Part shown: in pieces, positions 16,446 to 25,275 of the stretch
Numbering within the stretch: the stretch's first letter is position 1
Layout of the letters: the number at the start of each line of letters is the position of its first letter
From: Bacillota bacterium
GTDB taxonomy: Bacteria > Bacillota > Bacilli > Paenibacillales > Paenibacillaceae
Assembly (NCBI GenBank): GCA_023460795.1
Contig: JAEWPC010000080.1
Location: forward strand, 62,001-126,000
DNA length: 64,000 nt
Direction of reading: 5' to 3'
The notes under the pieces: generated by a model
What the model was told of the DNA's origin: nothing
The model's input: the letters and a program-made list of their open reading frames with translations, nothing else
The model's database searches: none
Translations under genes and position numbers: made by a program

Positions 16446-17792
16446 TCAGCCGGTTTCGGCTTGGAGTTCCTCGAGATTCCATTCCGCGTCGTCCAAGCGG
16501 GTGACGGTGATGCGGGAGATGCGCAAGTTGTCCGTCTCTTCGATCGTGAACCGAAGACCGTCGTTCGATTCCACGAATTGGCTCTTCTTCGGCGGGCTTT
16601 CGATCTGGGAGTACATCCATCCGCCGATCGTATCGTAATCGTCCGTCGGAATATCGAGCCCGAAGAAGTTGTTCACTTCCTCGATAAGCATCATGCCGTT
16701 GATGGAATACGTGCTGTCGTCGCGCTTCTCGACATCGGGACGTTCTTCGTCGAATTCGTCTTGAATTTCGCCCACGATCTCTTCCATGATGTCTTCGAGC
16801 GTCACGAGGCCGGCCGTACCGCCGTACTCGTCGATCAGAATCGCGATCTGCGACTTCCGCTTCTGCATCAGCTTAAGGAGCGCGCTGATCGGCATGCTCT
16901 CCGGAACGGTCGTGATCGGCCGCATGATCTCGCGTATATCGTGCACCGTATTGTCGGTCGCTTTAAGCAAATCTTTAATGTGAACGAAACCGATAATGTT
17001 ATCTTTGTCTTTGTCGCACACCGGATAACGGGTATGCATTTCCCGGAGCGCGATCTTCTTATTCTCTTCGAAAGACAGATTGCCGTATAGGCACATCATC
17101 TCCAGACGCGGGATCATAATCTCGCGCGCGTTCGTATCCGCGAAATCGAAGATGTTGTCCATGAGCGTAAGCTCCGTATTATCGATCAAGCCGCTCTTGT
17201 GGCTTTCTTTAACCAGGATCCGGATCTCTTCCTCGGTATGCGCCGAGTTCGATTCGTCGGCCATATTAATGCCGAACGGACGCAATAGCAAGCCTGCTGT
17301 TCCGTTCAACAACCAGATGAACGGACTCATTAACTTGCGGAAATACATTAGCGGGGCTGCCACCCATAACGTTACCATCTCCGATTTGCGAATCGCGACA
17401 GTCTTCGGCATCAGTTCGCCGAGCACGATATGCAGCAACGTAATGAACGAGAATCCGATTAAGAACGCCAACGGGTGGATGAACTTCTCGCTTAGATTCA
17501 TATCGGCGAAAAGCGGTTCGAGCATTCTCGCAATGGCAGGCTCGCCGATCCAGCCAAGGCCAAGCGAGGCTAACGTAATCCCCAATTGGCAAGCTGATAG
17601 ATAAGCATCCAGATGGTCCACGAGATGTGACGCGCGTCTAGCACGCGAATGTCCTTCCTGAACCAACGATTCGATTCGAGAGCCGCGTACCTTCACCACC
17701 GCGAATTCCGCGGCCACGAAGAAACCGTTCAAAAATACGAGAAAAGCAATCAAGACCAAGTCCACACCTAGCGGAAAGGGGTCACCGTCCAA
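16446..17792 (-). CDS. CNNM/CBS-domain membrane protein (hemolysin C/CorC-like)
   Basis: About 448 residues: an N-terminal CNNM (DUF21) domain with three or four membrane helices (FLNGFFVAAEFAVVKVRGSR near the start, LGELMPKTVAIRKSE), a cytosolic CBS pair (REIMIPRLEMMCLY; REIMRPITTVPESMPISALL) with EYGGTAGLVTLEDIMEEIVG, and a C-terminal CorC_HlyC domain. Relatives act in magnesium or sodium-linked ion efflux; the older 'hemolysin' name is misleading. The start is doubtful: the longest frame begins with a GTG (17831) that is part of an AAAGGAGGTG site. I prefer TTG 17792 behind GGGGATAGGG. The leader upstream is highly structured. Confidence 0.85.
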   Translation of the reverse strand: MDGDPFPLGVDLVLIAFLVFLNGFFVAAEFAVVKVRGSRIESLVQEGHSRARRASHLVDHLDAYLSACQLGITLASLGLGWIGEPAIARMLEPLFADMNLSEKFIHPLAFLIGFSFITLLHIVLGELMPKTVAIRKSEMVTLWVAAPLMYFRKLMSPFIWLLNGTAGLLLRPFGINMADESNSAHTEEEIRILVKESHKSGLIDNTELTLMDNIFDFADTNAREIMIPRLEMMCLYGNLSFEENKKIALREMHTRYPVCDKDKDNIIGFVHIKDLLKATDNTVHDIREIMRPITTVPESMPISALLKLMQKRKSQIAILIDEYGGTAGLVTLEDIMEEIVGEIQDEFDEERPDVEKRDDSTYSINGMMLIEEVNNFFGLDIPTDDYDTIGGWMYSQIESPPKKSQFVESNDGLRFTIEETDNLRISRITVTRLDDAEWNLEELQAETG

Positions 17793-17857
17793 ATAATCCC
17801 TATCCCCACCTACGTGAGAGGATAGGTACACCTCCTTTATTGTACATAAATACTTTT

Positions 17858-17967
17858 CTATAGCTTAGACGGTTTGCAGCGGACCGTCAAACGCCGGATA
17901 CCACAGCAATATGCCGTAGTACCCATCTCTATTCGCTCCTGCCTGCCTGCTATGCCGATTTTTCGGC
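17858..17967 (-). other. Structured leader with a 22-codon ORF upstream of the CBS gene
   Basis: On the minus strand three hairpins follow one another: GCCGA/TCGGC (17967-17954), a 13-bp stem with three G-T wobbles (17924-17896, GGGTACTACGGCA with TGCTGTGGTATCC), and GACGGT/ACCGTC (17888-17868). An ATG at 17926 behind CAGGAG opens 22 codons (MGTTAYCCGIRRLTVRCKPS...), ending at 17858. The wobble pairs fit RNA on this strand. I could not match it to a known riboswitch; a leader-peptide attenuator or plain spacer are both possible. Confidence 0.35.
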
Positions 17968-18022
17968 TCTTACGGCGGGAAATCCTCGATTCTAACGATT
18001 TGGCTCGCTTTGGCAAGTAAAA

Positions 18023-19573
18023 CTAGCCGTTCCCGGCTTCGACCGTCGAATTCCGTCCTTGCTTCTTCGCCTGATAGAGCGCTTGATCCGCGGCCTGTAC
18101 CCAAGGCTCCAAACCTTCGTAATTCAACGCCGAGGCCACGCCTACGCTAATCGTTACGACCGCTTCATCGGCTACGCCTTCGTGCGGAATCGCGCATTCC
18201 TCGACGGAACGCCGGATTTGATCGGCGACGGACTTGCCGGATCGGGAGTCGCAGCCCGGCAACAAGACGGCAAATTCCTCTCCTCCGTAACGGAAGGCCG
18301 TGCCCCTCGCTTTCCTCGCTTCGCTCTCCACGACGCTGGCGATCATCTGGAGGCACGTATCGCCGGCCTGATGACCGTAATGATCGTTATACTCCTTGAA
18401 GCTGTCGACGTCGAGCAGAATCACGGCTAACGGTTCGCACGCCTGCCGCGACCTATCCCAGGCAGACACAAGCTGTTCGTCCAAGGAACGCCGATTCGGG
18501 ATGCCCGTCAGACCGTCGAGCTTAGACAGTCGCTCCAGAAGCAGGTTCGCTTCCGTAAGCTTCCGCTCCGCTTCCTTGCGGACGCCGATGTCCCTGCATA
18601 TAATAAGCACCGCCGGTTTGCCTTGGTAAGGAATGCCGATCGCCGTTACTTCCACGTCGATGACGGTGCCGTCCGGCCGCACGAACTGCTCGTCCAGTTT
18701 GCCTACCTCATTCTCCTTCATCGCGTTGTACGCGCGGGCAGCTACGACTTCGGCAAAATGAGCCGGCACGAACTTCATGATCGGTTGCCCCACCAGCTGC
18801 GAGGTTTGGCTGACGCCCATCAGCGTCGTGCACGCCGGATTCGCGAATACGACGTGACCGTCTTGATGCACCGCGACGGCGTCGGGAGAGCTGTCGATCA
18901 ACACGCGATACCTTCGTTCGCTCTCGATCGTCGCCCGAAGAGCCCTACGAGTCGTGAGATACAAATACCCCATCGCCAAGATCACGAGCATCGAGACGAT
19001 GATCGACACGATAATAAGCTCTTGGGCGAACGAAGCTCGGCGGTTCTGATCGTCCCAAGCGGACTCCATCGACTGAAAGATGTCTTTGTTCAACAGATCG
19101 ATTTCGGCGCGAAAACGATCCAGCTTCGGTTTGCCCGACAGCAGCAACGCGGCCGCATCCGATACTCGGTCCGTATCGATAAGCGAATCGATCTGATGAA
19201 AGTCGCTCTGGACTTCCTCCAAACTCGCGAGCGCAAGCTCCGCATGGGAACTGATCATGGGGCTGCCGAGTAGATGCTCCTTCAGGCGGGACATGTAACG
19301 TTCAACGTCGGCGGTTCCCGTCTCGTAAGGCTCCAAGTAAGACTTGTCTCCCGACAGAACGTAGCCCCGCAGGCTTGTCTCCTGGTTGGCCACGGCGAGC
19401 ATCAGGCGATTCACCGTCTGGTCCATGGGGTACGTCTCTTCTTTGATCCGGTTCGCGCTGCCTACCAGTTCGCGTACCGAGGTGAACGTAATGACGCAGA
19501 TCGCGACGATGAGCAGGATGGAGCCCACAAAGATCATCGAAAGACGCCATGCGCTTCTTCGAAGCATATCCAC
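18023..19573 (-). CDS. Membrane diguanylate cyclase: CHASE3-PAS-GGDEF
   Basis: A 516-residue sensor that would make cyclic di-GMP from two GTP. Two membrane helices (about residues 13-34 and 184-206) flank an extracellular CHASE3-like helical domain (NQETSLRGYVLSGDKSYLEP is the typical core). A PAS domain follows (about 220-340), then a GGDEF domain with the active motif RYGGEEF (GGEEF 430-434) and DVDSFKEYNDHYGH for metal and GTP. The RxxD inhibitory site normally just before the active loop is absent (KARG there), so product inhibition by c-di-GMP may be missing. It appears to be a single gene, with its own 3' spacer before the CBS gene. Confidence 0.93.
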   Translation of the reverse strand: MDMLRRSAWRLSMIFVGSILLIVAICVITFTSVRELVGSANRIKEETYPMDQTVNRLMLAVANQETSLRGYVLSGDKSYLEPYETGTADVERYMSRLKEHLLGSPMISSHAELALASLEEVQSDFHQIDSLIDTDRVSDAAALLLSGKPKLDRFRAEIDLLNKDIFQSMESAWDDQNRRASFAQELIIVSIIVSMLVILAMGYLYLTTRRALRATIESERRYRVLIDSSPDAVAVHQDGHVVFANPACTTLMGVSQTSQLVGQPIMKFVPAHFAEVVAARAYNAMKENEVGKLDEQFVRPDGTVIDVEVTAIGIPYQGKPAVLIICRDIGVRKEAERKLTEANLLLERLSKLDGLTGIPNRRSLDEQLVSAWDRSRQACEPLAVILLDVDSFKEYNDHYGHQAGDTCLQMIASVVESEARKARGTAFRYGGEEFAVLLPGCDSRSGKSVADQIRRSVEECAIPHEGVADEAVVTISVGVASALNYEGLEPWVQAADQALYQAKKQGRNSTVEAGNG

Positions 19574-19654
19574 TGCCCCCGTCCCGATTGCTTTGTCGCT
19601 AATGCTCGGCTATTGTCATTTTATTTTACACGAATCGTGCTAAAAAATGCTAGT

Positions 19655-20977
19655 TTATTCCTTCTGCGGGGCTGCTCTTCTGCGCTTCAGCTGGTTAACC
19701 CGGATTTTATCCTCAGTGCCCTGATCCGTCGCTTCGTAGAACGTGCGGCCCGCAAGCTTGTCCGGCAAATAATTCTGGGCGACGTAATGGCCGGGAAACT
19801 CATGCGGATACAGGTAACCGACGTGACCGAGCTTCTTCGCTCCGCTATAATGGCCGTCCCGCAAATGGAGCGGAACCTCGATGTTCTTCGTCGTCTCGAT
19901 CGTAGCCATGGCGTTGCCGATCGCAACCGCTACCGCGTTCGATTTCGGACTTTCCACCGCGAATAGAATGGCCTGCGAGACGACATATTTGGCTTCCGGC
20001 CAACCGATCCGATGGTAGGCTTCCATCGCGCTGACCGCTTGTACCATCGCCTGCGGATTGGCCAAGCCGATGTCTTCGCTGCAGGCTACCGTCAGGCGGC
20101 GAATGAACACCATCGGGTCCATCCCGAGCTTCTCCACCGCGTACAAGAACCAGAACAGCGCGGCGTCGCTCGATCCCCTCACGCTCTTATGGAAGGCGGA
20201 CAGCACGTCGTACTGCGTCGATTCGTCCGCTTGGATGCTCGGCTGGCGAATCGATTCTTCCGCGATGTCCAGCGTAACGCGAACCGATCCATCCTGCTCG
20301 GAAGGTGTCGTGACCGCCGCGAGCTCGAGCGCCGTCAACGCGCGGCGGATATCGCCGCTCGCCATGGAGGCGATATGCTCGAGCGCTTCCTCGTCGACGG
20401 CCAGCTTCATGAAGCCCAAGCCTTTCTCTTTGTCGGCCAGCGCCCGCCTCATCGCCTCCATCGCATGTACCTTCGTTAGAGGCTCCAAGCGGAAGAGCGT
20501 GGACCGGGACAGTAAAGCTCCGTTCACCGAATGGAAAGGATTTTCGGTCGTCGCGCCGATGAATATGATCGTCCCCCGTTCGACCGCCGGCAGCAAAGCG
20601 TCTTGACGCGCGCTGTTAAAGCGATGAACCTCGTCGAGGAACAGAATCGTCTTCGTGCCGTATAAGCTTCGGTTCTGCTCCGCCTTCTCGATCACGTCGC
20701 GGACGTCCTTCACGGTGGCATCCACCGCGTTGAGCCGGACGAACTCGCCTTTCGTCTGCTTGGATATAATGTGCGCTAACGTCGTTTTGCCGCAGCCCGG
20801 AGGCCCGAACAGAATAATCGAGGAGACGACGTCGCCTTCGATCGCCCTGCGCAGCAGCTTCCCTTCTCCGATCAGATGCTCTTGGCCGATATATTCTTCT
20901 AAACTCTCAGGACGCATCCGGTCCGCCAGCAGCCGCGCCCGCGGCTCCGACTCCACCCGATAGCTGAATAAATCCAT
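19655..20977 (-). CDS. rarA: Replication-associated recombination protein A (RarA/MgsA)
   Basis: AAA+ ATPase of 440 residues related to clamp loaders. It acts at stalled replication forks together with SSB. Walker A is GPPGCGKTT (58-66), Walker B ILFLDEVHRF (111-120), and sensor 1 IGATTENPF. The C-terminal tetramerisation/MgsA domain carries LPDKLAGRTFYEATDQG. In Bacillus subtilis the orthologue (yrvN) is near aspS and tcdA, as here, though cotH and a coat-like gene intervene. A short inverted repeat TCTGCTA/TAGCAGA with TGCTATGAT (extended -10-like) lies just upstream at 20992-21014 and may be its promoter. Confidence 0.95.
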   Translation of the reverse strand: MDLFSYRVESEPRARLLADRMRPESLEEYIGQEHLIGEGKLLRRAIEGDVVSSIILFGPPGCGKTTLAHIISKQTKGEFVRLNAVDATVKDVRDVIEKAEQNRSLYGTKTILFLDEVHRFNSARQDALLPAVERGTIIFIGATTENPFHSVNGALLSRSTLFRLEPLTKVHAMEAMRRALADKEKGLGFMKLAVDEEALEHIASMASGDIRRALTALELAAVTTPSEQDGSVRVTLDIAEESIRQPSIQADESTQYDVLSAFHKSVRGSSDAALFWFLYAVEKLGMDPMVFIRRLTVACSEDIGLANPQAMVQAVSAMEAYHRIGWPEAKYVVSQAILFAVESPKSNAVAVAIGNAMATIETTKNIEVPLHLRDGHYSGAKKLGHVGYLYPHEFPGHYVAQNYLPDKLAGRTFYEATDQGTEDKIRVNQLKRRRAAPQKE

Positions 20978-21022
20978 GTTGCTCCCGCCTTTCTGCTACT
21001 CCTATCATAGCAGATTTCGTCC

Positions 21023-22078
21023 TTATAATCGCGACAGTTCGGCTCTTACTCTCTCTCTCCGCTCGCGAATGTAAGTCCTTATGCGGCTTGATTCACCCGT
21101 AAACTCCCGATAGGACCAACGTTGCGATTCGTCGGTGCGAATATGCGGAGCCAGACGGGCAAGCATCTCGTTCGCGACTGGCATCAGCCTGCGTTCGGTG
21201 AAAGGGCCGTTGATCAGGCTGCGCAGCAACCGGACGTACCTCTCTCGGATCGCCGGCTGCTCGAGCAGCTTCCGGGTCAGCCGATTGTATCCGGTAACCG
21301 ATACCAGGTTGCTGTCGACGATCCGCCCGTAGCAATTGCGCCCCCAAGTACCTTCGTAATCCCAAGGCGCCATGCGGTAACGTCCCGTGCGACGACTACG
21401 GTATATCGCGTAATTTTGCTCGAATCCGTCGTAATTGCCCGTCAGCACCGCGCCGGCCAGCCATCGCAAATAGTTGTCCGCGTCCACGCGCGAGAGCGTT
21501 CGCCGTATGGCGCCTGCGGAACGGTCCTCGCCCAAAGCCCGAATGAACGCCGCAAGCTTTGTTTTCTCCGCCGGTCCCCCGAAACGATGCTCGTAACCGG
21601 ACAGCAGCGACGGCTTGCGTTCGCCCGATTCCGAGTCGCGGGTTTCGAAGTTCGCATGGTTGTTGACCGCGTAGAACAACGCTTGAGCCGCGATTCCGCG
21701 TCTGCGGAAGAACGGTCGCCCTACGCCTTCGATTTCCAAGTAGACGCCCGCCGGACGACCGTTGACGGATAGAAGAACGTGCCGCGTTCTAGGCGAAGGT
21801 ACTCCGATTCGGTTAAAAAAAGCGAACGAGAGCGCGTTGCGGATCATCGATGGATCGTCGTATTCGGCGTTGTAATGCGTAATGATGCCGTTGTTCGCGA
21901 CCTCGTAGGATCTCTTCGGGTAGCCGCGAGTGTGCCCGCCCCGATAACGGATGCGGACCGGCGCGGATCTCCTGCCGTCATGCAGGGTCGCGGAGACGTA
22001 ACGATCGTTCCATAGGTTGTTCTCTAGCTCCGTGGCAGCCGAATCGCGAAGGCGAAGCTCTCTGATCGGGAGGGTCAA
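21023..22078 (-). CDS. cotH: CotH-type spore coat kinase
   Basis: A 351-residue CotH-family atypical protein kinase. Key family features: RIRYRGGHTRGYPKRSYEV (nucleotide loop; Arg-Gly-Gly and the Lys in PKRS), SVNGRPAGVYLEIE, NYDGFEQNYAIYR and the metal-site MAPWDYEGTWG. In Bacillus subtilis CotH phosphorylates the coat proteins CotB and CotG and is needed for outer coat assembly. The start is TTG 22078 with GGCGGTG five bases upstream. It follows a small His/Arg-rich gene and a terminator, and probably has its own mother-cell promoter in the 115-bp gap. Confidence 0.88.
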   Translation of the reverse strand: MTLPIRELRLRDSAATELENNLWNDRYVSATLHDGRRSAPVRIRYRGGHTRGYPKRSYEVANNGIITHYNAEYDDPSMIRNALSFAFFNRIGVPSPRTRHVLLSVNGRPAGVYLEIEGVGRPFFRRRGIAAQALFYAVNNHANFETRDSESGERKPSLLSGYEHRFGGPAEKTKLAAFIRALGEDRSAGAIRRTLSRVDADNYLRWLAGAVLTGNYDGFEQNYAIYRSRRTGRYRMAPWDYEGTWGRNCYGRIVDSNLVSVTGYNRLTRKLLEQPAIRERYVRLLRSLINGPFTERRLMPVANEMLARLAPHIRTDESQRWSYREFTGESSRIRTYIRERRERVRAELSRL

Positions 22079-22192
22079 GCGGACACCGCCTTTCCGTAAC
22101 AGCCGTTGCCATTATCGCAATCAACGTATGTCCGGGGGAGAATCGCGGAAACGGCAGATGACTAGAACGCGGAATCCTTCGCTCATAAAGAA

Positions 22193-22218
22193 GCAAGCCC
22201 CGGATATCCGGGGCTTGC
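22193..22218 (-). terminator. Perfect palindromic terminator between the coat-like gene and cotH
   Basis: A 26-bp perfect palindrome (GCAAGCCCCGGAT with its complement) lies 19 bp after the stop of the small gene. The minus strand continues TTCTTTATG. It would reduce read-through into cotH. Confidence 0.75.
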
Positions 22219-22236
22219 CAGCAATGCGGTATTCGG

Positions 22237-22584
22237 TTAAAGCCAACTGGTCGATCCACTCGTACGATGAATGTCCTGGGGCTGACCTGAATGGTGCACC
22301 CCATGTGATCCGCCCGTACGGTGATGTACTCCTTGGGATCCGCCGGAATGGTGATGCCCATGCGAGATTCCGCCCCCGATCGGCCCTATCGTCCAGTCCG
22401 GAATACGCTCGATCCACAAAGGCGCCCAATAAGTCGCAGGCCCTTCCGCGACCGGCGGCGTCGCTTGCTCTTCCTCTTGGGCTCCCGTCTGCTCGGGAGG
22501 ACACGTCCTTCTGCGCCGGCGATGGTGTCTCTTACGCTTATTGCACCCGCAATTGCGACGGTGATGATGTCTGCACGCTCCCAC
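22237..22584 (-). CDS. Small His/Arg-rich protein, probable spore coat component
   Basis: A 115-residue protein starting at GTG 22584, preceded by GAGGAGG with ideal 7-base spacing. That makes it a real gene although it is composition-biased. The N-terminus is basic (MGACRHHHRRNCGC then KRKRHHRRRRR). A middle segment TYWAPLWIERIPDWTIGPIG is ordered. The tail repeats Gly-Ser-His units (GGSQGVHHRTGGSHGVHHSG). I recognise no family. The position directly before cotH resembles the cotB-cotH-cotG arrangement, where CotG is a small basic repeat protein phosphorylated by CotH. A coat role is inferred from that only. Confidence 0.7.
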   Translation of the reverse strand: MGACRHHHRRNCGCNKRKRHHRRRRRTCPPEQTGAQEEEQATPPVAEGPATYWAPLWIERIPDWTIGPIGGGISHGHHHSGGSQGVHHRTGGSHGVHHSGQPQDIHRTSGSTSWL

Positions 22585-22669
22585 GGTACCGCCTCCTCAT
22601 AGATGATGCTTCAGTCTATGAAGGCAAGGCGAAAGCCGATAGGGACATTCGCATACGGCGGGCATCTTT

Positions 22670-23422
22670 TTACGCTTCTTCTTGCCCGCCGACGAGGTCT
22701 TTGAAGACGACGCTGACCATAATGAGACCCGCGACCGGCGGGACGAAAGCGTTGCTGGACGGCGGCTGCTGCGCTTTGCGGATCTCCGGAGCGGTCTCGG
22801 GGACGATCCGCTGCGTGACGTCCTCGCGCGGCTTAACCGGAATTTCGGTCGAGAACACGACCTTGACGCCGCGTTTGATGCCCTCTTGACGCAGCTTTTT
22901 ACGAATGACCTTCGCGATCGGGTCCATCGTCGTCTTGGAAATGTCCGCTACCTGGAATCTGGTCGGATCCGTTTTGTTCGCGGCGCCCATGCTGGAGATG
23001 ATCGGAATACCGCGCTCCAAACACTGCTTGATCAGATGGATTTTGTACGAGATCGTATCCGATGCGTCGACGACATAGTCGAGCGAATACTTGAACAGCT
23101 CCTCGTACGTCTCCTCCGTATAGAACATGCGGAGCGCGATCGCGTCGCAATCCGGGTTGATCAGCTTGATCCGCTCCCGCATCAGCTCGGCCTTCGGTTG
23201 TCCGACGGTCGTCGTCAGCGCGTGAATCTGCCTGTTAACGTTCGTAATATCGACGACGTCTTTATCGATCAATATAATCCGGCCGACGCCCGAACGCGCC
23301 AACGCTTCGGCGGCGATCCCGCCGACGCCGCCGATACCGAGCACCGCGACGGTGCTGCCTTTCAGCTTCGCTAAGCCTTCCGGCCCGATCGCAAGCTCCG
23401 TTCGAGAAAATTGATGCAGCAT
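22670..23422 (-). CDS. tcdA: tRNA threonylcarbamoyladenosine dehydratase
   Basis: A 250-residue ThiF/MoeB-type E1-like protein that uses ATP to cyclise N6-threonylcarbamoyladenosine at position 37 of ANN-decoding tRNAs. The nucleotide-binding loop GIGGVGG lies at residues 29-35, followed by the arginine-bearing NVNRQIHAL and VVDASDTISYK. The family C-terminus GLIMVSVVFKDLVG is present. It is downstream of aspS by 21 bp, as in Bacillus (yrvM), and presumably shares the hisS-aspS transcript. Confidence 0.95.
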   Translation of the reverse strand: MLHQFSRTELAIGPEGLAKLKGSTVAVLGIGGVGGIAAEALARSGVGRIILIDKDVVDITNVNRQIHALTTTVGQPKAELMRERIKLINPDCDAIALRMFYTEETYEELFKYSLDYVVDASDTISYKIHLIKQCLERGIPIISSMGAANKTDPTRFQVADISKTTMDPIAKVIRKKLRQEGIKRGVKVVFSTEIPVKPREDVTQRIVPETAPEIRKAQQPPSSNAFVPPVAGLIMVSVVFKDLVGGQEEA

Positions 23423-23443
23423 GTTAGAGACTCGCCCCTTTGC

Positions 23444-25273
23444 TTAGCCTTGGCTTGGCACTGCGGAAGCTTCGGCGTCCGGAGCAGCGTCTTTCGTCTG
23501 TGCCGCGATCGCCTTCGCCGACAATCTGACGTGAAGGTCTTCCAATTGGCGATCCGCAACCGGAGACGGAGCGTCGCTGAGCAGGTCGGTCGCGCTCGCG
23601 GTTTTCGGGAACGCGATCGTCTCGCGGAGGTTCGTGCGGCCGGTCAACAGCATCACTAGGCGGTCGAGACCGAAAGCGATGCCGCCATGAGGAGGCGTGC
23701 CGTAGTCGAACGCGTCGAGGAAGAAGCCGAACTTCTCCTTCGCTTCCTCCATCGAGAAGCCGAGCGCGGAGAACATCTTCTCTTGCACTTCGCGACGGAA
23801 TATCCGCATGGAGCCGCCGCCGACTTCGTAGCCGTTAAGGACGATATCGTAAGCTTGCGCGCGGATCGCGCCCGGATCGGTGTCGAACAGAGCCAGATCG
23901 TCGTCGTGAGGACGAGTGAACGGATGGTGCTCCGCCACCCAACGCTTGCCCTCTTCGTCCCAGCCGAGCAGCGGGAAGTCGACGACCCATAGGAATTTGT
24001 ACGCGCTGTTGTCGATCAGGCCGAGCTCGCGGCCGACTTTCAGGCGTAGGTTGCCCATGACGTCCGCGGCCGTCTTCAGCTTATCGGCGGAGAACGTGAT
24101 CAAGTCGCCTTCTTCGACGTTCAGACGCTCGGTCAACGCGGCGATCTCCTCTTCCTTGAAGAACTTCACGATCGGACCGTTCCACTTGCCTTCCTTGACC
24201 GTAATCCAGGCGATGCCCTTGCCGCCGTAACGCGCCGCGAACGGCTGCAGGTCGTCGAGCTCTTTGCGGCTCCAGCTGGCGCAGCCTTTGGCGTTCAGCG
24301 CTTTGACGACGCCGCCGGAAGCCGCGACGGAAGCGAACACCTTAACCTCGCTGTTCTTCACGATATCGGTAACGTCTTCGATCTCGAGACCGAAACGCAG
24401 ATCCGGCTTGTCGGAGCCGTATTTATGGATCGCGTCATGATACGTCAGACGTTGGAAAGGCGTAGGAATCTCGACGCCGATCGTCTCGCGGAACAGCTTC
24501 GCCATGAGGTTCTCCATCATGCCGAGCAGTTGCTCCTGCGATAGGAACGACGTCTCGATGTCCACCTGCGTGAATTCCGGCTGACGGTCCGCGCGAAGGT
24601 CCTCGTCGCGGAAGCAGCGGGCCACTTGATAGTAACGCTCGATTCCGCCGACCATCAGCAGCTGTTTGAAAATTTGCGGCGATTGCGGAAGCGCGAAGAA
24701 TTCGCCCGGATGAACGCGGCTCGGCACCAAATAGTCGCGAGCGCCTTCCGGCGTGCTCTTCGTCAGAATCGGCGTCTCCACATCGATGAAGCCGTTCTCG
24801 TCAAGGAAGTCGCGGAACACTTTCGTCGCTTTGGAACGGAGCAGCAACGTCTTCTGCATTTCCGGACGGCGAAGGTCCAGATAACGGTATTTCAGACGAA
24901 GCGATTCGTCGACCTCGACGCCGTCTTCGATCGGGAACGGAGGCGTCTTCGCCGCATTGATGATCTCCACTTCGTGCACTTGCACTTCGATTTCCCCGGT
25001 CGGCAGGTTCGGATTGAACGTCTCCGGGTCCCGGTCGACGACTACGCCTTTCACCGCTAGCACGTACTCGTTGCGCGCGCGGCTGCCAAGCTCAAGCGCT
25101 TGTCCGGAGAACGCCGGATTGAATACGATCTGCACGATGCCCGTACGGTCGCGCAGGTCGATGAACAGAATGCCTCCGAAGTCCCGCCAGCCTTGCACCC
25201 AACCGTTCAACACGACGTTCTGGCCAACGTTCTCCTTCGTCAATTTTCCGCAATCGATATTTTTAAGCATCAT
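23444..25273 (-). CDS. aspS: Aspartyl-tRNA synthetase
   Basis: Class II synthetase charging tRNA-Asp (609 residues, bacterial type). Domains: N-terminal OB-fold anticodon-binding domain (about 15-105, with FIDLRDRTGIVQIVFNP), a class II catalytic core with motif 2 YYQVARCFRDEDLRADRQPE and motif 3 GIAFGLDRLVMLLTG, and the GAD insertion domain in between. The C-terminus has a short Ala/Ser-rich tail of no known role. The start follows the hisS stop by two bases, so translation is coupled, and the T-box upstream of hisS would control both. Confidence 0.97.
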   Translation of the reverse strand: MMLKNIDCGKLTKENVGQNVVLNGWVQGWRDFGGILFIDLRDRTGIVQIVFNPAFSGQALELGSRARNEYVLAVKGVVVDRDPETFNPNLPTGEIEVQVHEVEIINAAKTPPFPIEDGVEVDESLRLKYRYLDLRRPEMQKTLLLRSKATKVFRDFLDENGFIDVETPILTKSTPEGARDYLVPSRVHPGEFFALPQSPQIFKQLLMVGGIERYYQVARCFRDEDLRADRQPEFTQVDIETSFLSQEQLLGMMENLMAKLFRETIGVEIPTPFQRLTYHDAIHKYGSDKPDLRFGLEIEDVTDIVKNSEVKVFASVAASGGVVKALNAKGCASWSRKELDDLQPFAARYGGKGIAWITVKEGKWNGPIVKFFKEEEIAALTERLNVEEGDLITFSADKLKTAADVMGNLRLKVGRELGLIDNSAYKFLWVVDFPLLGWDEEGKRWVAEHHPFTRPHDDDLALFDTDPGAIRAQAYDIVLNGYEVGGGSMRIFRREVQEKMFSALGFSMEEAKEKFGFFLDAFDYGTPPHGGIAFGLDRLVMLLTGRTNLRETIAFPKTASATDLLSDAPSPVADRQLEDLHVRLSAKAIAAQTKDAAPDAEASAVPSQG

Positions 25274-25275
25274 CT

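Noticed and set aside
16108..16620. Open frames with 17-residue repeats on both strands across the 51-bp array
   Set aside because: The 51-bp period keeps frames open on both strands. The minus-strand frame runs into the end of the CBS-domain gene and neither has a start signal.
17832..18022. Known riboswitch (M-box, yybP-ykoY, ydaO) upstream of the CBS gene
   Set aside because: I could not find the conserved cores of these classes. The region is kept only as an unassigned structured leader.
22121..22504. Alternative frame (127 codons) overlapping the coat-like gene
   Set aside because: It lacks a ribosome-binding site and runs through the 22193-22218 terminator. The GTG 22584 frame has an ideal site and ends before the terminator.
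23423..23443. 6S RNA gene, which in Bacillus subtilis lies between aspS and the tcdA orthologue
   Set aside because: The gap here is only 21 bp, so the RNA is not at this place. No other gap in the window showed its central-bubble structure to my eye.
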